In this document: positions 49,628 to 59,275 of the stretch, piece after piece
How the letters are laid out: the number at the start of each line of letters is the position of its first letter
How positions within the stretch are numbered: the first letter of the stretch is position 1
Assembly: GCF_018449725.1 (NCBI RefSeq)
Contig: NZ_JAAVVC010000019.1
Span: 79,749-143,748, forward strand
DNA length: 64,000 bases
Source of the DNA: Pseudomonas sp. dw_612
Lineage (GTDB): Bacteria > Pseudomonadota > Gammaproteobacteria > Pseudomonadales > Pseudomonadaceae
Direction of reading: 5' to 3'
Made by a program: the position numbers and the translations under genes
Notes under the pieces: model-generated
The model's input: the letters and a program-made list of their open reading frames with translations, nothing else
The model's database searches: none
What the model was told of the DNA's origin: nothing

Positions 49628-52405
49628 TCAGGTCGTTTGCGTCGTCGCCCGGTTCTGCTGATCACGCTGGGCCACCCAATGCTCGATCAGTTCGCGCAAC
49701 TGCGACAATTCGACCGGTTTGGCCATGTGCCCGTCCATGCCGGCCTGACGTGCGCGCTCTTTATGTTCGGCGAGAATGTGCGCGGTCAACGCCACCACCG
49801 GCGTGCGAATTCGCTGATTACCGACTTCCCATGCGCGCAATTGCTGGGTCGCGGAAAAACCGTCGAGGATCGGCATTTCGCAGTCCATCAGCACCAGGTC
49901 GTAGCGCTGCGCCTTCATGGCCTGCAAGGCTTCTTCGCCATTGCTGGCGGTGTCCGGTTGCAGGTTGAGCTTGCCCAGCATGCCGCGAATGACCTTGGTC
50001 GAGATGCTGTTGTCTTCGGCCACCAGGATACGGAAATCGCTGGGCACCTTGACCGGCAGGGTAGGGCCGATGGGCAGGTGGTGCGACACGGCCAGGCCTT
50101 TGTTGCGCTGGTTCAGTTCGTCCGCCAGGGTGGTCTTGAGGGTGTAGCCGGCCACCGGTTTGGCAAGGATGCGTTTGATCCCCGAGTTGCGGGCGATGAT
50201 CTTGCTCGGCGCATTGCTGATGCCCGTGAGCATGATCAGCAGAATGTCGTGATTGAGGCTCGGGTCTTCCTTGATCTTGGCCGCCAGTTGCATGCCGGTC
50301 ATGCCGGGCATGTTCTGGTCCAGTAGCACGATGTCGAAGTAGTCGCGCAGATGAGCCTTGGTCCGCAGCAGTGCCAGGGCTTCCTTGCCGGACGGCACGG
50401 CGCTGACATTCAGGCCCCAGGCGCTGCACTGCTGCACCAGTACTTTGCGGCAGGTGTCGTTGTCGTCCACCACCAGCACGCGCGCACCTTGTAACGGGCT
50501 GTCGAGATCGGACGTCGGGTGTTCGAGGCGGTCCGGGTCCAGTGGCAAGGTCAGCCATAAAGTGCTGCCCTGGTTGGTGCCGCTCTTGATCCCGAATTCC
50601 CCTTGCATCAGGCGGATCAGTTGCCGGGCGATCACCAGCCCCAGATTGCCGCCCAGACGAGTGGCCGAGAGGAAATGCTTGCTGTGCAGTTCGGCGTGCA
50701 TCAGCGCGTCACGCTCTTCGGCTTCCATTGGCACGCCGCTGTCCTGCACGGCGATGCGCAGGCGCGGTTTGGCGTTGCGTTCGTCGAGGGCGACGACGAT
50801 CAGGATCTCGCCTTCGTCGGTCTTTTTCAGGGCGTTTTCCAGCAGGCTCAGCAGGGTCTGGCGCAGACGGGTCGGATCACCGCTGATCACCCGTGGCACT
50901 TGTGGCTGGATAAAACTGATCAGCTCGACATTTTGCTGCTCGGCCTTGGCGCGGAAGATACTCAGGCAATCTTCGATCAGCGCATTAAGGTCGAATTGCA
51001 CGTCGTCCAGTTCGATCTGCCCGGACTCGAGCTTGGAAATGTCGAGTATCTCGTTGATCAGCGTCAGCAGTTCATTGCCGGCGCTGTGGATGGTCTGCAC
51101 ATAATCCCGTTGCTTGACCGACAGCGGCGTGCCCAACAACAGCTCGGTCATGCCCAATACGCCATTCATCGGTGTGCGGATTTCGTGGCTGATCTTGGCC
51201 AGGAACTCCGCCTTGGCGTTGATCTCGGCGTTGCTAGCGGCCAGGTCGCGGCTGACGCTGAAACGGTCTTCGGTGATGCTGCGCTGGCGTTCGCCCAAGG
51301 CGATGCTCATGAGCAAGCCGCTGATGCAGATGAAGGCCAGCAGGGTGATGATCAGGCCTTGCGGTGCCACGAGGGTCAACCCCAGCAGCGCCGGAAGGAT
51401 GATCAGTGCGCCAATGTTGAACACCACCATCGCGGCCACGAACAGTCGGGCCGGGCGATAGCCTTTTTGCCAGTGATAGGCGCTGACGAACAACATGCTC
51501 AGGCCCGCGAGCGCGACCAGGGCGTAAGTGATGATGTTCAGCGGCAGGGTGTTGACGAACAACAACAGCAGCCCGGCGACCACGGTGAACAGAATGTCCC
51601 CGAGCAGCAGCTTGTTCAGCGCGTGCGGGCCCAGCGGTGCAAAAAAGCGGTAAGCGAACATCAGGCCGCACGGCGCCGTCAGCAGCAAGGCCAGATAGGC
51701 GCCAGGGGTCTGGATCGCGTGCCAGTTCGGTAGCCAGGGCCCGGCCAGGTTCAGCAGCAGGATCAGGCTGAGCATCAGCAGGCATTCACACGCGGCCAGC
51801 CACAGGCTGCTGCGCGAACGGGTGTAGGCGTAACGCACGATGTTGTGCAGGATCAGCATGGCGAGGCAGCCGAACAGCAGGCCGTAGATCAGCGTGAGGT
51901 TCTGGTTGGCCGCGGTCATCACTGCCGATTGCAGGGTGATATACGGCCGCAACTGGTGCTCGGAAACCAGCCGGACGTAGACATCGAGGGTTTTGTCGCT
52001 TAGGGGCAGCGGCAACATGAAGTCGCTGCTGGGCAGTGGCCGATCAACCTGAGGTTGTTGGGTGCCGGTGTTCAGTTGCTCGACCAGCGTATCGCCGTCC
52101 AGCACATACAGGTTGAGGTGTGACAGGTCGGGGGCGAACACCCGCAGCAATTGTTCGTGTTTGCCGGGTGCCAGCTTGAAACGCAGCCATAACGCACCGT
52201 CGGGCTCGGCCGCAGTGAGGCGGTCGAGTTCGATGGGGCTGAATTGATTGGTGAAGCGTGCGGAGCGGATGTCGCTCAACGCCAGGTCGCCCTGTTCGTC
52301 GAGCAATACCGACCAGCCACTGCCTTGCGCGGCCTGGGCCGGGAGCATGCAGAGCAAGGTCAGCAGCGTGACGGTAAGTCCTATGGCAATCCTGAGCCAG
52401 CGCAC
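49628..52405 (-). CDS. retS: Hybrid sensor kinase RetS
   Basis: This 925-residue protein has a signal sequence, a periplasmic 7TMR-DISM type 2 domain (about 30-170), a seven-helix 7TMR-DISM membrane unit (about 185-390) and a HisKA with His407 (KISHEIRTPMNGVLGM). A divergent ATPase domain (N-box LLENALKKT, G1 VQDSGVPM) follows, then two receiver domains with Asp696 (LLDQNMPG) and Asp841 (LMDCEMPI). This is the architecture of RetS, which in P. aeruginosa binds GacS and switches between acute and biofilm lifestyles. Adjacency to purD matches the PAO1 order. The degenerate ATP site fits signalling by heterodimer formation. Confidence 0.9.
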   Translation of the reverse strand: MRWLRIAIGLTVTLLTLLCMLPAQAAQGSGWSVLLDEQGDLALSDIRSARFTNQFSPIELDRLTAAEPDGALWLRFKLAPGKHEQLLRVFAPDLSHLNLYVLDGDTLVEQLNTGTQQPQVDRPLPSSDFMLPLPLSDKTLDVYVRLVSEHQLRPYITLQSAVMTAANQNLTLIYGLLFGCLAMLILHNIVRYAYTRSRSSLWLAACECLLMLSLILLLNLAGPWLPNWHAIQTPGAYLALLLTAPCGLMFAYRFFAPLGPHALNKLLLGDILFTVVAGLLLLFVNTLPLNIITYALVALAGLSMLFVSAYHWQKGYRPARLFVAAMVVFNIGALIILPALLGLTLVAPQGLIITLLAFICISGLLMSIALGERQRSITEDRFSVSRDLAASNAEINAKAEFLAKISHEIRTPMNGVLGMTELLLGTPLSVKQRDYVQTIHSAGNELLTLINEILDISKLESGQIELDDVQFDLNALIEDCLSIFRAKAEQQNVELISFIQPQVPRVISGDPTRLRQTLLSLLENALKKTDEGEILIVVALDERNAKPRLRIAVQDSGVPMEAEERDALMHAELHSKHFLSATRLGGNLGLVIARQLIRLMQGEFGIKSGTNQGSTLWLTLPLDPDRLEHPTSDLDSPLQGARVLVVDDNDTCRKVLVQQCSAWGLNVSAVPSGKEALALLRTKAHLRDYFDIVLLDQNMPGMTGMQLAAKIKEDPSLNHDILLIMLTGISNAPSKIIARNSGIKRILAKPVAGYTLKTTLADELNQRNKGLAVSHHLPIGPTLPVKVPSDFRILVAEDNSISTKVIRGMLGKLNLQPDTASNGEEALQAMKAQRYDLVLMDCEMPILDGFSATQQLRAWEVGNQRIRTPVVALTAHILAEHKERARQAGMDGHMAKPVELSQLRELIEHWVAQRDQQNRATTQTT

Positions 52406-52453
52406 GGCGAAATCCCTTCGTAGGTTGATGCCAGAATATAACTATGCGCGGCG

Positions 52454-52488
52454 CCGGAATAGTCCGGCAAGGGCATCAAGCCCTTGCC
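52454..52488. other. Paired hairpins between purD and retS
   Basis: GGCAAGGGC (52466-52474) pairs with GCCCTTGCC (52480-52488) over a 5-nt loop. CCGGAATAGTCCGG (52454-52467) is an overlapping, alternative hairpin. Neither has a T-tract on the minus strand. They may stabilise the purD 3' end or act in the retS leader. Confidence 0.4.
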
Positions 52489-52504
52489 TGGCCGAATGGA
52501 TGGC

Positions 52505-53800
52505 CTATTCCTGATTTTCGCCACGCTCGCGGGCAATGGCACGGTAGCCGATGTCCTTGCGATAGAAGCTGCCTTCCCAGTCGATTTTAGCCGCCAGCTT
52601 GTAAGCCTGCTGCTGGGCTGCATCCACACTGGCGCCCATGGCGGTGGCACAGAGCACCCGACCACCGGCCGTCACGACCTGACCGTCCTTGAGCGCAGTG
52701 CCGGCGTGGAAGACTTTGCCTTCCAGGCCCGCGGCTGCGTTCAGACCGTTGATCGCCACGCCTTTGGCGTAGTCGCCAGGATAGCCGCCCGCCGCCAGAA
52801 CGATGCCGACGCTCGGACGTGGATCCCATTGCGCTTCGACTTTGTCCAGGGCTTGCGCCAGGGCCGCTTCGACCAGCAACACCAGGCTCGACTGCAAACG
52901 CAGCATCACCGGTTGGGTTTCAGGGTCGCCGAAACGGCAGTTGAATTCGATAACTTTTGGGTTACCGGCTTTGTCGATCATCAGACCCGCATACAGGAAA
53001 CCGGTGTAGACGTTGCCTTCATCGGCCATGCCGCGCACGGTTGGCCAGATCACCAGGTCCATGACGCGCTTGTGCACTTCAGCGGTCACGACCGGGGCAG
53101 GGGAGTAGGCACCCATGCCGCCAGTGTTCGGGCCGGTGTCGCCGTCGCCAACGCGTTTGTGGTCCTGGCTGGTGGCCATCGGCAAGACGTTCTTGCCGTC
53201 GACCATGACGATGAAGCTGGCTTCTTCGCCATCGAGGAACTCTTCGATCACCACGCGGGAACCGGCGTCGCCGAACGCGTTGCCAGCGAGCATGTCGCGC
53301 ACAGCGTCTTCGGCTTCGGCCAACGTCATCGCGACGATCACGCCTTTACCGGCGGCCAGGCCATCGGCCTTGATCACGATCGGTGCGCCTTTTTCGCGCA
53401 GATAAGCCAGGGCCGGCTCGATCTCGGTGAAGTTCTGGTAGTCGGCGGTCGGGATCTTGTGGCGCGCCAGGAAGTCCTTGGTGAACGCTTTCGAGCCTTC
53501 CAGCTGGGCGGCGCCAGCGGTCGGACCGAAGCAATCCAGGCCACGGGCGCGGAACAGGTCGACCACGCCAGCAACCAGCGGGACTTCCGGCCCGACGATG
53601 GTCAGGGAAACGTTCTTCTCGGCGAAATCAGCCAGTTGCTCAAGGGCCAGCACGTCGATAGCGACGTTCTCGCACTTGGCTTCGATGGCGGTGCCGGCGT
53701 TGCCCGGAGCAACGAAAACCTTCTGCACGCGCGGATCCTGAGCCACTTTCCAGGCCAGGGCGTGTTCACGGCCACCGCTGCCAATGATCAAAACATTCAT
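52505..53800 (-). CDS. purD: Phosphoribosylamine-glycine ligase
   Basis: This 431-residue ATP-grasp enzyme of de novo purine synthesis starts MNVLIIGSGGREHALAWKVA. Further marks are KAFTKDFLARHKIPTA, IVIKADGLAAGKGVIVA, GPNTGGMGAYSPAP and IEFNCRFGDPETQPVMLRL. The start at 53800 is the canonical one. It follows purH on the same strand across a 149-bp gap holding a REPIN. Confidence 0.97.
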   Translation of the reverse strand: MNVLIIGSGGREHALAWKVAQDPRVQKVFVAPGNAGTAIEAKCENVAIDVLALEQLADFAEKNVSLTIVGPEVPLVAGVVDLFRARGLDCFGPTAGAAQLEGSKAFTKDFLARHKIPTADYQNFTEIEPALAYLREKGAPIVIKADGLAAGKGVIVAMTLAEAEDAVRDMLAGNAFGDAGSRVVIEEFLDGEEASFIVMVDGKNVLPMATSQDHKRVGDGDTGPNTGGMGAYSPAPVVTAEVHKRVMDLVIWPTVRGMADEGNVYTGFLYAGLMIDKAGNPKVIEFNCRFGDPETQPVMLRLQSSLVLLVEAALAQALDKVEAQWDPRPSVGIVLAAGGYPGDYAKGVAINGLNAAAGLEGKVFHAGTALKDGQVVTAGGRVLCATAMGASVDAAQQQAYKLAAKIDWEGSFYRKDIGYRAIARERGENQE

Positions 53801-53842
53801 TTCAAAAACCTCAAAAATCTGTGGGTGACGCTGCAAACCCGC

Positions 53843-53935
53843 GTAGGAGCTGTCGAGTGAAACGAGGCTGCGATCTTTTGATTTTGTTTTTTAGAATCAA
53901 GATCAAAAGATCGCAGCCTGCGGCAGCTCCTACAG
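53843..53935. repeat. REPIN, family 1, between purH and purD
   Basis: GTAGGAGCTGTCGAGTG at 53843 and an inverted half ending GCGGCAGCTCCTACAGG near 53935, with the TTTTGATTTTG and GATCAAAAGATC tails inward. It interrupts the purHD operon. Confidence 0.87.
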
Positions 53936-53949
53936 GGGGAGCGGGGGTA

Positions 53950-55557
53950 TCAGTGACGGAAGTGGCGCATGCCGGTGAAGACCATGGCGATGCCGGCTTC
54001 ATCTGCCGCGGCAATCACTTCTGCATCACGCATCGAGCCGCCTGGCTGGATCACTGCGGTGATGCCGACCTGGGCCGCGTTGTCCAGACCGTCGCGGAAC
54101 GGGAAGAACGCGTCGGAGGCCATTACCGAGCCTGCCACTTGCAAACCGGCGTGTTCGGCCTTGATCGCGGCGATACGGGCGGAGTTCACGCGGCTCATCT
54201 GGCCGGCGCCGACACCGATGGTCTGGCGGTTCTTGGCGTAGACGATGGCGTTGGATTTAACGTACTTGGCCACTTTCCAGGCGAAGATCAGGTCGTTGAT
54301 CTCTTGCTCGGTTGGCGCACGCTTGGTCACGACTTTCAGGTCTTCACTGCCGATCATGCCGATGTCGCGGCTCTGAACCAGCAAGCCGCCGTTGACGCGC
54401 TTGTAGTCCCAGGCAGCCGCGCGATCAGTCGACCACTCGCCGCAGGTCAACAGGCGCACGTTGGCTTTGGCGGCCACAATGGCGCGGGCTTCTTCGCTGA
54501 CGGATGGGGCGATGATCACCTCGACGAACTGACGCTCGACGATGGCTTTGGCGGTTTCAGCATCCAGTTCGCGGTTGAAGGCGATGATGCCGCCGAATGC
54601 GGATTCGGTGTCAGTGGCGTAAGCCAGTTCGTAGGCCTGGCGGATGCCGCCTTCGGCGTCGGGGCTGACTGCAACGCCGCACGGGTTGGCGTGCTTGACG
54701 ATCACGCAGGCTGGCTTGACGAAGCTCTTCACGCATTCCAGTGCGGCGTCGGTGTCGGCCACGTTGTTGTACGACAGTTCCTTGCCTTGCAGTTGGGTCG
54801 CAGTGGCGATGCCGACTTCGGCAGGCTTGGCTTCCACGTAGAACGCCGCGCTCTGGTGCGGGTTCTCGCCATAGCGCATTTCCTGAGCCTTGACGAACTG
54901 GCTGTTGAAGGTGCGCGGGAACTCGCTGCGACCTTCGGTGCTGAGTGTGTCAGCGGCCTGGTTCACGGTGCCCATGTAGTTGGCGATCATGCCGTCGTAG
55001 GCGGCGGTGTGTTCGAAGGCCTTGAGCATCAGGTCGAAACGCTGAGCGTAGGTCAGGCCGCCGGCCTTGAGGCTTTCCAGGACGTTGGCGTAATCGCTGG
55101 CATTCACCACGATCGCCACGTCTTTATGGTTTTTGGCTGCCGAGCGGACCATGGTCGGGCCGCCGATGTCGATGTTCTCGATGGCGGTCGGCAGGTCACA
55201 GCCTGGCTTGTTGATGGTGGCTTCGAACGGGTACAGGTTGACCGCGACCAGGTCGATCGGCTTGATGCCGTGCTCGTTCATGATGGCGTCGTCGATACCG
55301 CGACGACCGAGGATCCCGCCGTGGATTTTCGGGTGCAGGGTCTTGACCCGACCGTCCATCATTTCCGCGAAACCGGTGTAATCCGCGACTTCCACTGCTG
55401 CAACGCCGTTGTCACGCAGCAGCTTGAACGTCCCGCCGGTGGAGAGGATCTCGACGCCCAGGGCTTCAAGCTCCTTGGCGAATTCGAGGATCCCGGTCTT
55501 GTCGGAAACGCTGATCAAGGCGCGGCGGATCGGCAGGCGGGTAGTCTGGTCGGTCAT
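53950..55557 (-). CDS. purH: Bifunctional AICAR formyltransferase / IMP cyclohydrolase
   Basis: This 535-residue protein has an N-terminal methylglyoxal-synthase-like cyclohydrolase (RALISVSDKTGILEFAKELE; STGGTFKLLRDNGV). The C-terminal AICAR transformylase has KHANPCGVAVS, AFGGIIAFNREL, GAGQMSRVNSARIA and ASDAFFPFRDGLDNAAQ. It performs the last two steps to IMP. The start at 55557 follows GGAA; an earlier in-frame ATG would add 11 residues. A terminator-like hairpin lies 36-65 bp upstream. Confidence 0.97.
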   Translation of the reverse strand: MTDQTTRLPIRRALISVSDKTGILEFAKELEALGVEILSTGGTFKLLRDNGVAAVEVADYTGFAEMMDGRVKTLHPKIHGGILGRRGIDDAIMNEHGIKPIDLVAVNLYPFEATINKPGCDLPTAIENIDIGGPTMVRSAAKNHKDVAIVVNASDYANVLESLKAGGLTYAQRFDLMLKAFEHTAAYDGMIANYMGTVNQAADTLSTEGRSEFPRTFNSQFVKAQEMRYGENPHQSAAFYVEAKPAEVGIATATQLQGKELSYNNVADTDAALECVKSFVKPACVIVKHANPCGVAVSPDAEGGIRQAYELAYATDTESAFGGIIAFNRELDAETAKAIVERQFVEVIIAPSVSEEARAIVAAKANVRLLTCGEWSTDRAAAWDYKRVNGGLLVQSRDIGMIGSEDLKVVTKRAPTEQEINDLIFAWKVAKYVKSNAIVYAKNRQTIGVGAGQMSRVNSARIAAIKAEHAGLQVAGSVMASDAFFPFRDGLDNAAQVGITAVIQPGGSMRDAEVIAAADEAGIAMVFTGMRHFRH

Positions 55558-55588
55558 TTCAATTTCCATCAAAAGCAAAGGAGTCAGC

Positions 55589-55622
55589 AAAAAAGGCGAC
55601 CGGTTTTACGCGGGCGCCTTTC
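55589..55622 (-). terminator. Terminator-like hairpin downstream of fis and just before purH
   Basis: On the minus strand AAGGCG (complement of 55615-55620) pairs with CGCCTT (complement of 55593-55598), with GC-rich inner pairing, followed by TTTTTT. It should end the dusB-fis transcript, but it is only about 35 bp before purH, leaving no room for a full purH promoter after it. Confidence 0.7.
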
Positions 55623-55638
55623 TGGTTTGATTGAATGC

Positions 55639-55959
55639 TTACAGCAAATCGTACTGCTTGAGTTTCTTGCGCAGCGTGCCTCGGTTCAGCCCGAGCAGCT
55701 CGCTGGCCTTCGTCTGGTTGCCCTTGACGTAGTTCATCACGCATTCGAGCAGGGGCGCCTCGACTTCGGAGAGCACGAGGTTGTACACATCCGTGACGGC
55801 AGCGCCTTCAAGGTGGGCGAAATAATTGTGCAGCGCCTTCTCGACACTCCCGCGAAGGGTCTGACCTTCTTCGCTCGGCGTATTGAGGTGCTGTTTCAAA
55901 TTCACGTTGTCGCTCACGGGTGTTGTTCCACTCACTAAAGTCTCGGTCATCATCGTCAT
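55639..55959 (-). CDS. fis: DNA-binding protein Fis
   Basis: This 106-residue protein ends in the highly conserved Fis helix-turn-helix (NYVKGNQTKASELLGLNRGT, then LRKKLKQYDLL). Fis bends DNA and modulates rRNA, recombination and growth-phase genes. The ATG at 55959 (MTMMTETLVSG) gives the pseudomonad length and overlaps the dusB stop by 4 bp, the usual dusB-fis arrangement. Confidence 0.97.
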   Translation of the reverse strand: MTMMTETLVSGTTPVSDNVNLKQHLNTPSEEGQTLRGSVEKALHNYFAHLEGAAVTDVYNLVLSEVEAPLLECVMNYVKGNQTKASELLGLNRGTLRKKLKQYDLL

Positions 55960-56966
55960 GCGGCCACCCCTTCTCCGTCCCCTGTCAGGCTCTTGTAACG
56001 CTCGGCAAAGAACTCCCGAACGTTGGCGCATTGTGTTTCCGTACCATCCAAACGATTGAAGTGGGCGCGGAACTCCCTGGCGCCCGGCAGGGTTGCGAGA
56101 TACCAGCCCACATGCTTGCGAGCGATGCGTACGCCCATCACGTCTCCATAGAAGGCGTGCAGCGCGGCCAGATGCTCTAGCAGAATACGTTCCACCTCGA
56201 TCAGCTCCGGCGTCGGCAGTTTTTCGCCGGTACGCAGAAAATGGTCGATCTCACGAAAAATCCATGGCCGCCCCTGGGCGGCCCGACCTATCAGCAGGCC
56301 ATCGGCACCGGTCGTGTCGAGTACGTACCGGGCCTTCTCGGGTGAATCAATGTCGCCATTGGCGAAGACCGGAATCGACACCGCCTGCTTGATCGCGGCA
56401 ATCGTGTCGTACTCGGCTTCACCGGTGTACAGGTCGGCGCGGGTGCGGCCATGGACCGCCAACGCCGTAATGCCTGCCTGCTCCGCGATCTTCGCCACGG
56501 TCAGGCCGTTCTTGTTGTCCCGATCCCAGCCCGTGCGGATCTTCAGCGTCACCGGCACATCAACCGCGGCCACCACGGCCTGCAGGATCTCGGTGACCAA
56601 TGCTTCATCTTTCAACAACGCGGAACCGGCGGCCTTGTTGCAGACCTTCTTGGCCGGACAGCCCATGTTGATATCAATAATCTGTGCGCCCAGTTCCACG
56701 TTGGCCCGGGCCGCGTCCGCCAGCATCTGCGCATCGCCACCGGCGATCTGTACCGAGCGTGGCTCGGGATCACCTTCGTGGATCATGCGCATCCGCGATT
56801 TGCGGGTGTTCCACAAGCTCATGTCGCTGGTGACCATTTCCGAGACTACAAGCCCTGCGCCCAGTCGCTTGCATAGCTGACGAAAGGGCTGGTCGGTGAC
56901 GCCCGCCATGGGGGCGAGGATCAAGCCGTTGTGCAATGTATATGGACCGATGCGTACCGCCGACAT
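55956..56966 (-). CDS. dusB: tRNA-dihydrouridine synthase B
   Basis: This 336-residue FMN enzyme reduces uridine to dihydrouridine in tRNA. Visible marks are LAPMAGVTDQPFRQLCKRLG, the catalytic-Cys loop DINMGCPAKKVCNKAAGSAL, TLKIRTGWD, AVHGRTRADLYTG and LLIGRAAQGRPWIF. It is co-transcribed with fis, which it overlaps by 4 bp. Confidence 0.96.
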   Translation of the reverse strand: MSAVRIGPYTLHNGLILAPMAGVTDQPFRQLCKRLGAGLVVSEMVTSDMSLWNTRKSRMRMIHEGDPEPRSVQIAGGDAQMLADAARANVELGAQIIDINMGCPAKKVCNKAAGSALLKDEALVTEILQAVVAAVDVPVTLKIRTGWDRDNKNGLTVAKIAEQAGITALAVHGRTRADLYTGEAEYDTIAAIKQAVSIPVFANGDIDSPEKARYVLDTTGADGLLIGRAAQGRPWIFREIDHFLRTGEKLPTPELIEVERILLEHLAALHAFYGDVMGVRIARKHVGWYLATLPGAREFRAHFNRLDGTETQCANVREFFAERYKSLTGDGEGVAA

Positions 56967-57151
56967 AGGACTTCCCTGTTGTGGGGCCGGATCATGAGAG
57001 TTCGAAAAAGGGTTGGCATGATACCCGCTCTCGATGACTGGATAAAGGCTGAATTGAACAAAATCTGAACAGTTATTCTGTTATCGCCAGCGGTTTGGTC
57101 GAAGCGGGCAAAGTCAGAAAACCGCCGTCAATCCCGGAACACTGAAGCGTT

Positions 57152-58366
57152 TCACTCGGGCGAATGGAAGCTCAGGCTGTAGTTCACCGCTTTGGGGCCT
57201 GGATCAAGGATGTCCAGCGCGATGTGGATCGGCGTTTGTGGTGGCATCTCTGCCATCCCTTCGAGGTCACCGTTGAGGTACTCGCCGGGTTTGAAACGAC
57301 GACTGGCGATCAGGTGGCCGTTGAGGTCGGCAAAGCGCAGTTCCAGCAAAGGGAAGGGCTGGGAGAAAGCCGCGCGGTTATAGATGATGGCATCCACCAC
57401 CAACGCGCCGTTGAAATCGGGGTGACTGCGGACCACCAGATTACTGCTTTTGATCTTGGCGATGTCGACCTTGGACGGCACTGTGCAACCGAGTTGCGGG
57501 CACAATTGCTGGAACCACGGACGGTATTGGTCCTGGCGGGCCAATTCGTCGAAATGGTAGGCCACGTACTGACCGACAAGGGCGCCGGCACCGAGCAGGA
57601 TCAGCACCAGCCAGAAAAACCGTCGGCCCCAGGGCGAGCGGCGTTTTTGCCAGTCGAGTTGCAGCGGGTCGTCGGTCAGGTCGAGCAAGGCTTCGTCGCG
57701 TTCGGTCGCCTCGCTGCGTTCGTGTCGCTTGCGCAAGGGGACAATCGGGGGCAGGTCGTCGTCAGTTGTATCGGTTGCCGACAGGCGATCGTGGTGCAGG
57801 GGCATGTCGAGCGGATCATTCAGACGCAGTTGCGGCACCTGGGGTTCGTCGTCCAGATCAACCGGTTCCAGAGAGAACGAAGGTTCAGTGCGCGAGTGCT
57901 TGCTCGATTCTGCCTGCGGTTCCCGTTGGTCGGCTTCGGCCGCCTGGGCGCGATCAGCAGCCGATTCGCTGAACAGGCTGTCGGACCAAGGCTCATCGTC
58001 AGTTTCGACGCTGTCCCGGCGCGCGCTCAAGGCGTCTTCGCGGTGCTGGCCGAATTCCTTGGTCGGCTGGATTTCCCGCTGTTCAAGCCGGGCGAGTTCC
58101 TGGTCCAGGTCGAGGCTGTCCAGATCCATCTCGGTGGCGGACCACTGCTTTTGGCTGATGGCCCGCACCGGCGGCTCGGCGACGGCCGGAGCGACCGGTT
58201 TGACCGCGTCCTTGCCGGCCCGCTGCTCAAGCAGTTGCCTGGCGGCGTTGAACACTTGCAGGCATGAGCCACAGCGAACCACCCCACGGGCCACGCTCAA
58301 TTGAGCATGGCTGACGCGGAAGCTGGTTTGGCAATGCGGGCACTGGGTGACGAAGCTGTCGGTCAT
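57152..58366 (-). CDS. Zinc-ribbon, single-membrane-pass DUF3426 protein
   Basis: This 404-residue protein starts with an MJ0042-type zinc ribbon, whose cysteine pairs are CPHC near residues 9-12 and CGSC near 32-35. A long acidic, low-complexity linker follows, then one membrane helix (FFWLVLILLGAGALVGQYVA, about 245-265) and a C-terminal DUF3426 domain. The domain has a beta-sandwich appearance and would face the periplasm. Function is unknown. It begins 30 bp after prmA ends and is transcribed with it. Confidence 0.82.
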   Translation of the reverse strand: MTDSFVTQCPHCQTSFRVSHAQLSVARGVVRCGSCLQVFNAARQLLEQRAGKDAVKPVAPAVAEPPVRAISQKQWSATEMDLDSLDLDQELARLEQREIQPTKEFGQHREDALSARRDSVETDDEPWSDSLFSESAADRAQAAEADQREPQAESSKHSRTEPSFSLEPVDLDDEPQVPQLRLNDPLDMPLHHDRLSATDTTDDDLPPIVPLRKRHERSEATERDEALLDLTDDPLQLDWQKRRSPWGRRFFWLVLILLGAGALVGQYVAYHFDELARQDQYRPWFQQLCPQLGCTVPSKVDIAKIKSSNLVVRSHPDFNGALVVDAIIYNRAAFSQPFPLLELRFADLNGHLIASRRFKPGEYLNGDLEGMAEMPPQTPIHIALDILDPGPKAVNYSLSFHSPE

Positions 58367-58396
58367 GCGGCGATCCGGATTATGCAGGTGCTCATT

Positions 58397-59275
58397 CTAG
58401 CGCCGACGGCCAGTGATGCGCACCCAGCCATCACGATTGGCAATCGGGTCCAGATCGAAGTCCTGGGCGTAGGCCCTGGCGACTTCTTCACCTTGCTCGG
58501 CGAGGATGCCCGACAGCGCCAGACGACCGCCCGGCTTGACCAGGCTGGACAATTGCGGGGCCAGGGAAACCAGCGGGCCGGCGAGGATATTGGCGACCAG
58601 CACGTCGGCCTGAACCTGCGGCAGATCTTCCGGCAGATACAGCGGGAACAGCGCTTCGGCGATGTTGTTGCGCCCGGCATTGTCGCGGGACGCTTCCAGG
58701 GCTTGCACGTCGATGTCGGTGCCGACGGCTTCCTTGGCGCCCAGCAGCAGGGCGGCGATCGCCAGAATCCCCGAGCCGCAGCCGAAGTCCAGCACATTGC
58801 AGTCCTTCAGGTCCTGGCCGTCGAGCCATTCCAGGCACAGCGCGGTGGTCGGGTGCGTGCCGGTGCCGAACGCCAGGCCCGGGTCCAGCAGCAGATTCAC
58901 GGCGTCTGGCTCCGGAGCGGCGTGCCAGCTCGGGACGATCCACAGACGCTCACCGAAGCGCATCGGCTGGAAACCATCCATCCAGCTGCGTTCCCAGTCC
59001 TGGTCTTCGATGATTTCGCTGTGATGCTCGGGCAGCGGGCCGCCGGTCAGCAGTTCCATGTGAGCCAGTACGCTGGCGGCTTCGGTACCGTCCTCGAACA
59101 GGGCCAGCAGATGGGTGTGGGACCACAGCGGCGTGGTGTTGAGTTCCGGTTCGAAGATCGGCTGGTCTTCGGCGTCCATGAAGGTCACCGACACGGCGCC
59201 CACTTCAAGGAAAGCGTCTTCGTAGGTTTCGGCTTGTTCTGGGCTGATGGCGAGACGGACTTGCAGCCAAGGCAT
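58397..59275 (-). CDS. prmA: Ribosomal protein L11 methyltransferase
   Basis: This 292-residue SAM methyltransferase trimethylates L11. An N-terminal substrate-recognition domain begins MPWLQVRLAISPEQAETYED. The catalytic part has PGLAFGTGTHPTTALCLEWL, the SAM loop VLDFGCGSGILAIAALLLGA and LVANILAGPL. The start at 59275 is canonical. It heads a two-gene unit with the DUF3426 gene and is separated from accC by a long inverted repeat and a terminator. Confidence 0.96.
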   Translation of the reverse strand: MPWLQVRLAISPEQAETYEDAFLEVGAVSVTFMDAEDQPIFEPELNTTPLWSHTHLLALFEDGTEAASVLAHMELLTGGPLPEHHSEIIEDQDWERSWMDGFQPMRFGERLWIVPSWHAAPEPDAVNLLLDPGLAFGTGTHPTTALCLEWLDGQDLKDCNVLDFGCGSGILAIAALLLGAKEAVGTDIDVQALEASRDNAGRNNIAEALFPLYLPEDLPQVQADVLVANILAGPLVSLAPQLSSLVKPGGRLALSGILAEQGEEVARAYAQDFDLDPIANRDGWVRITGRRR

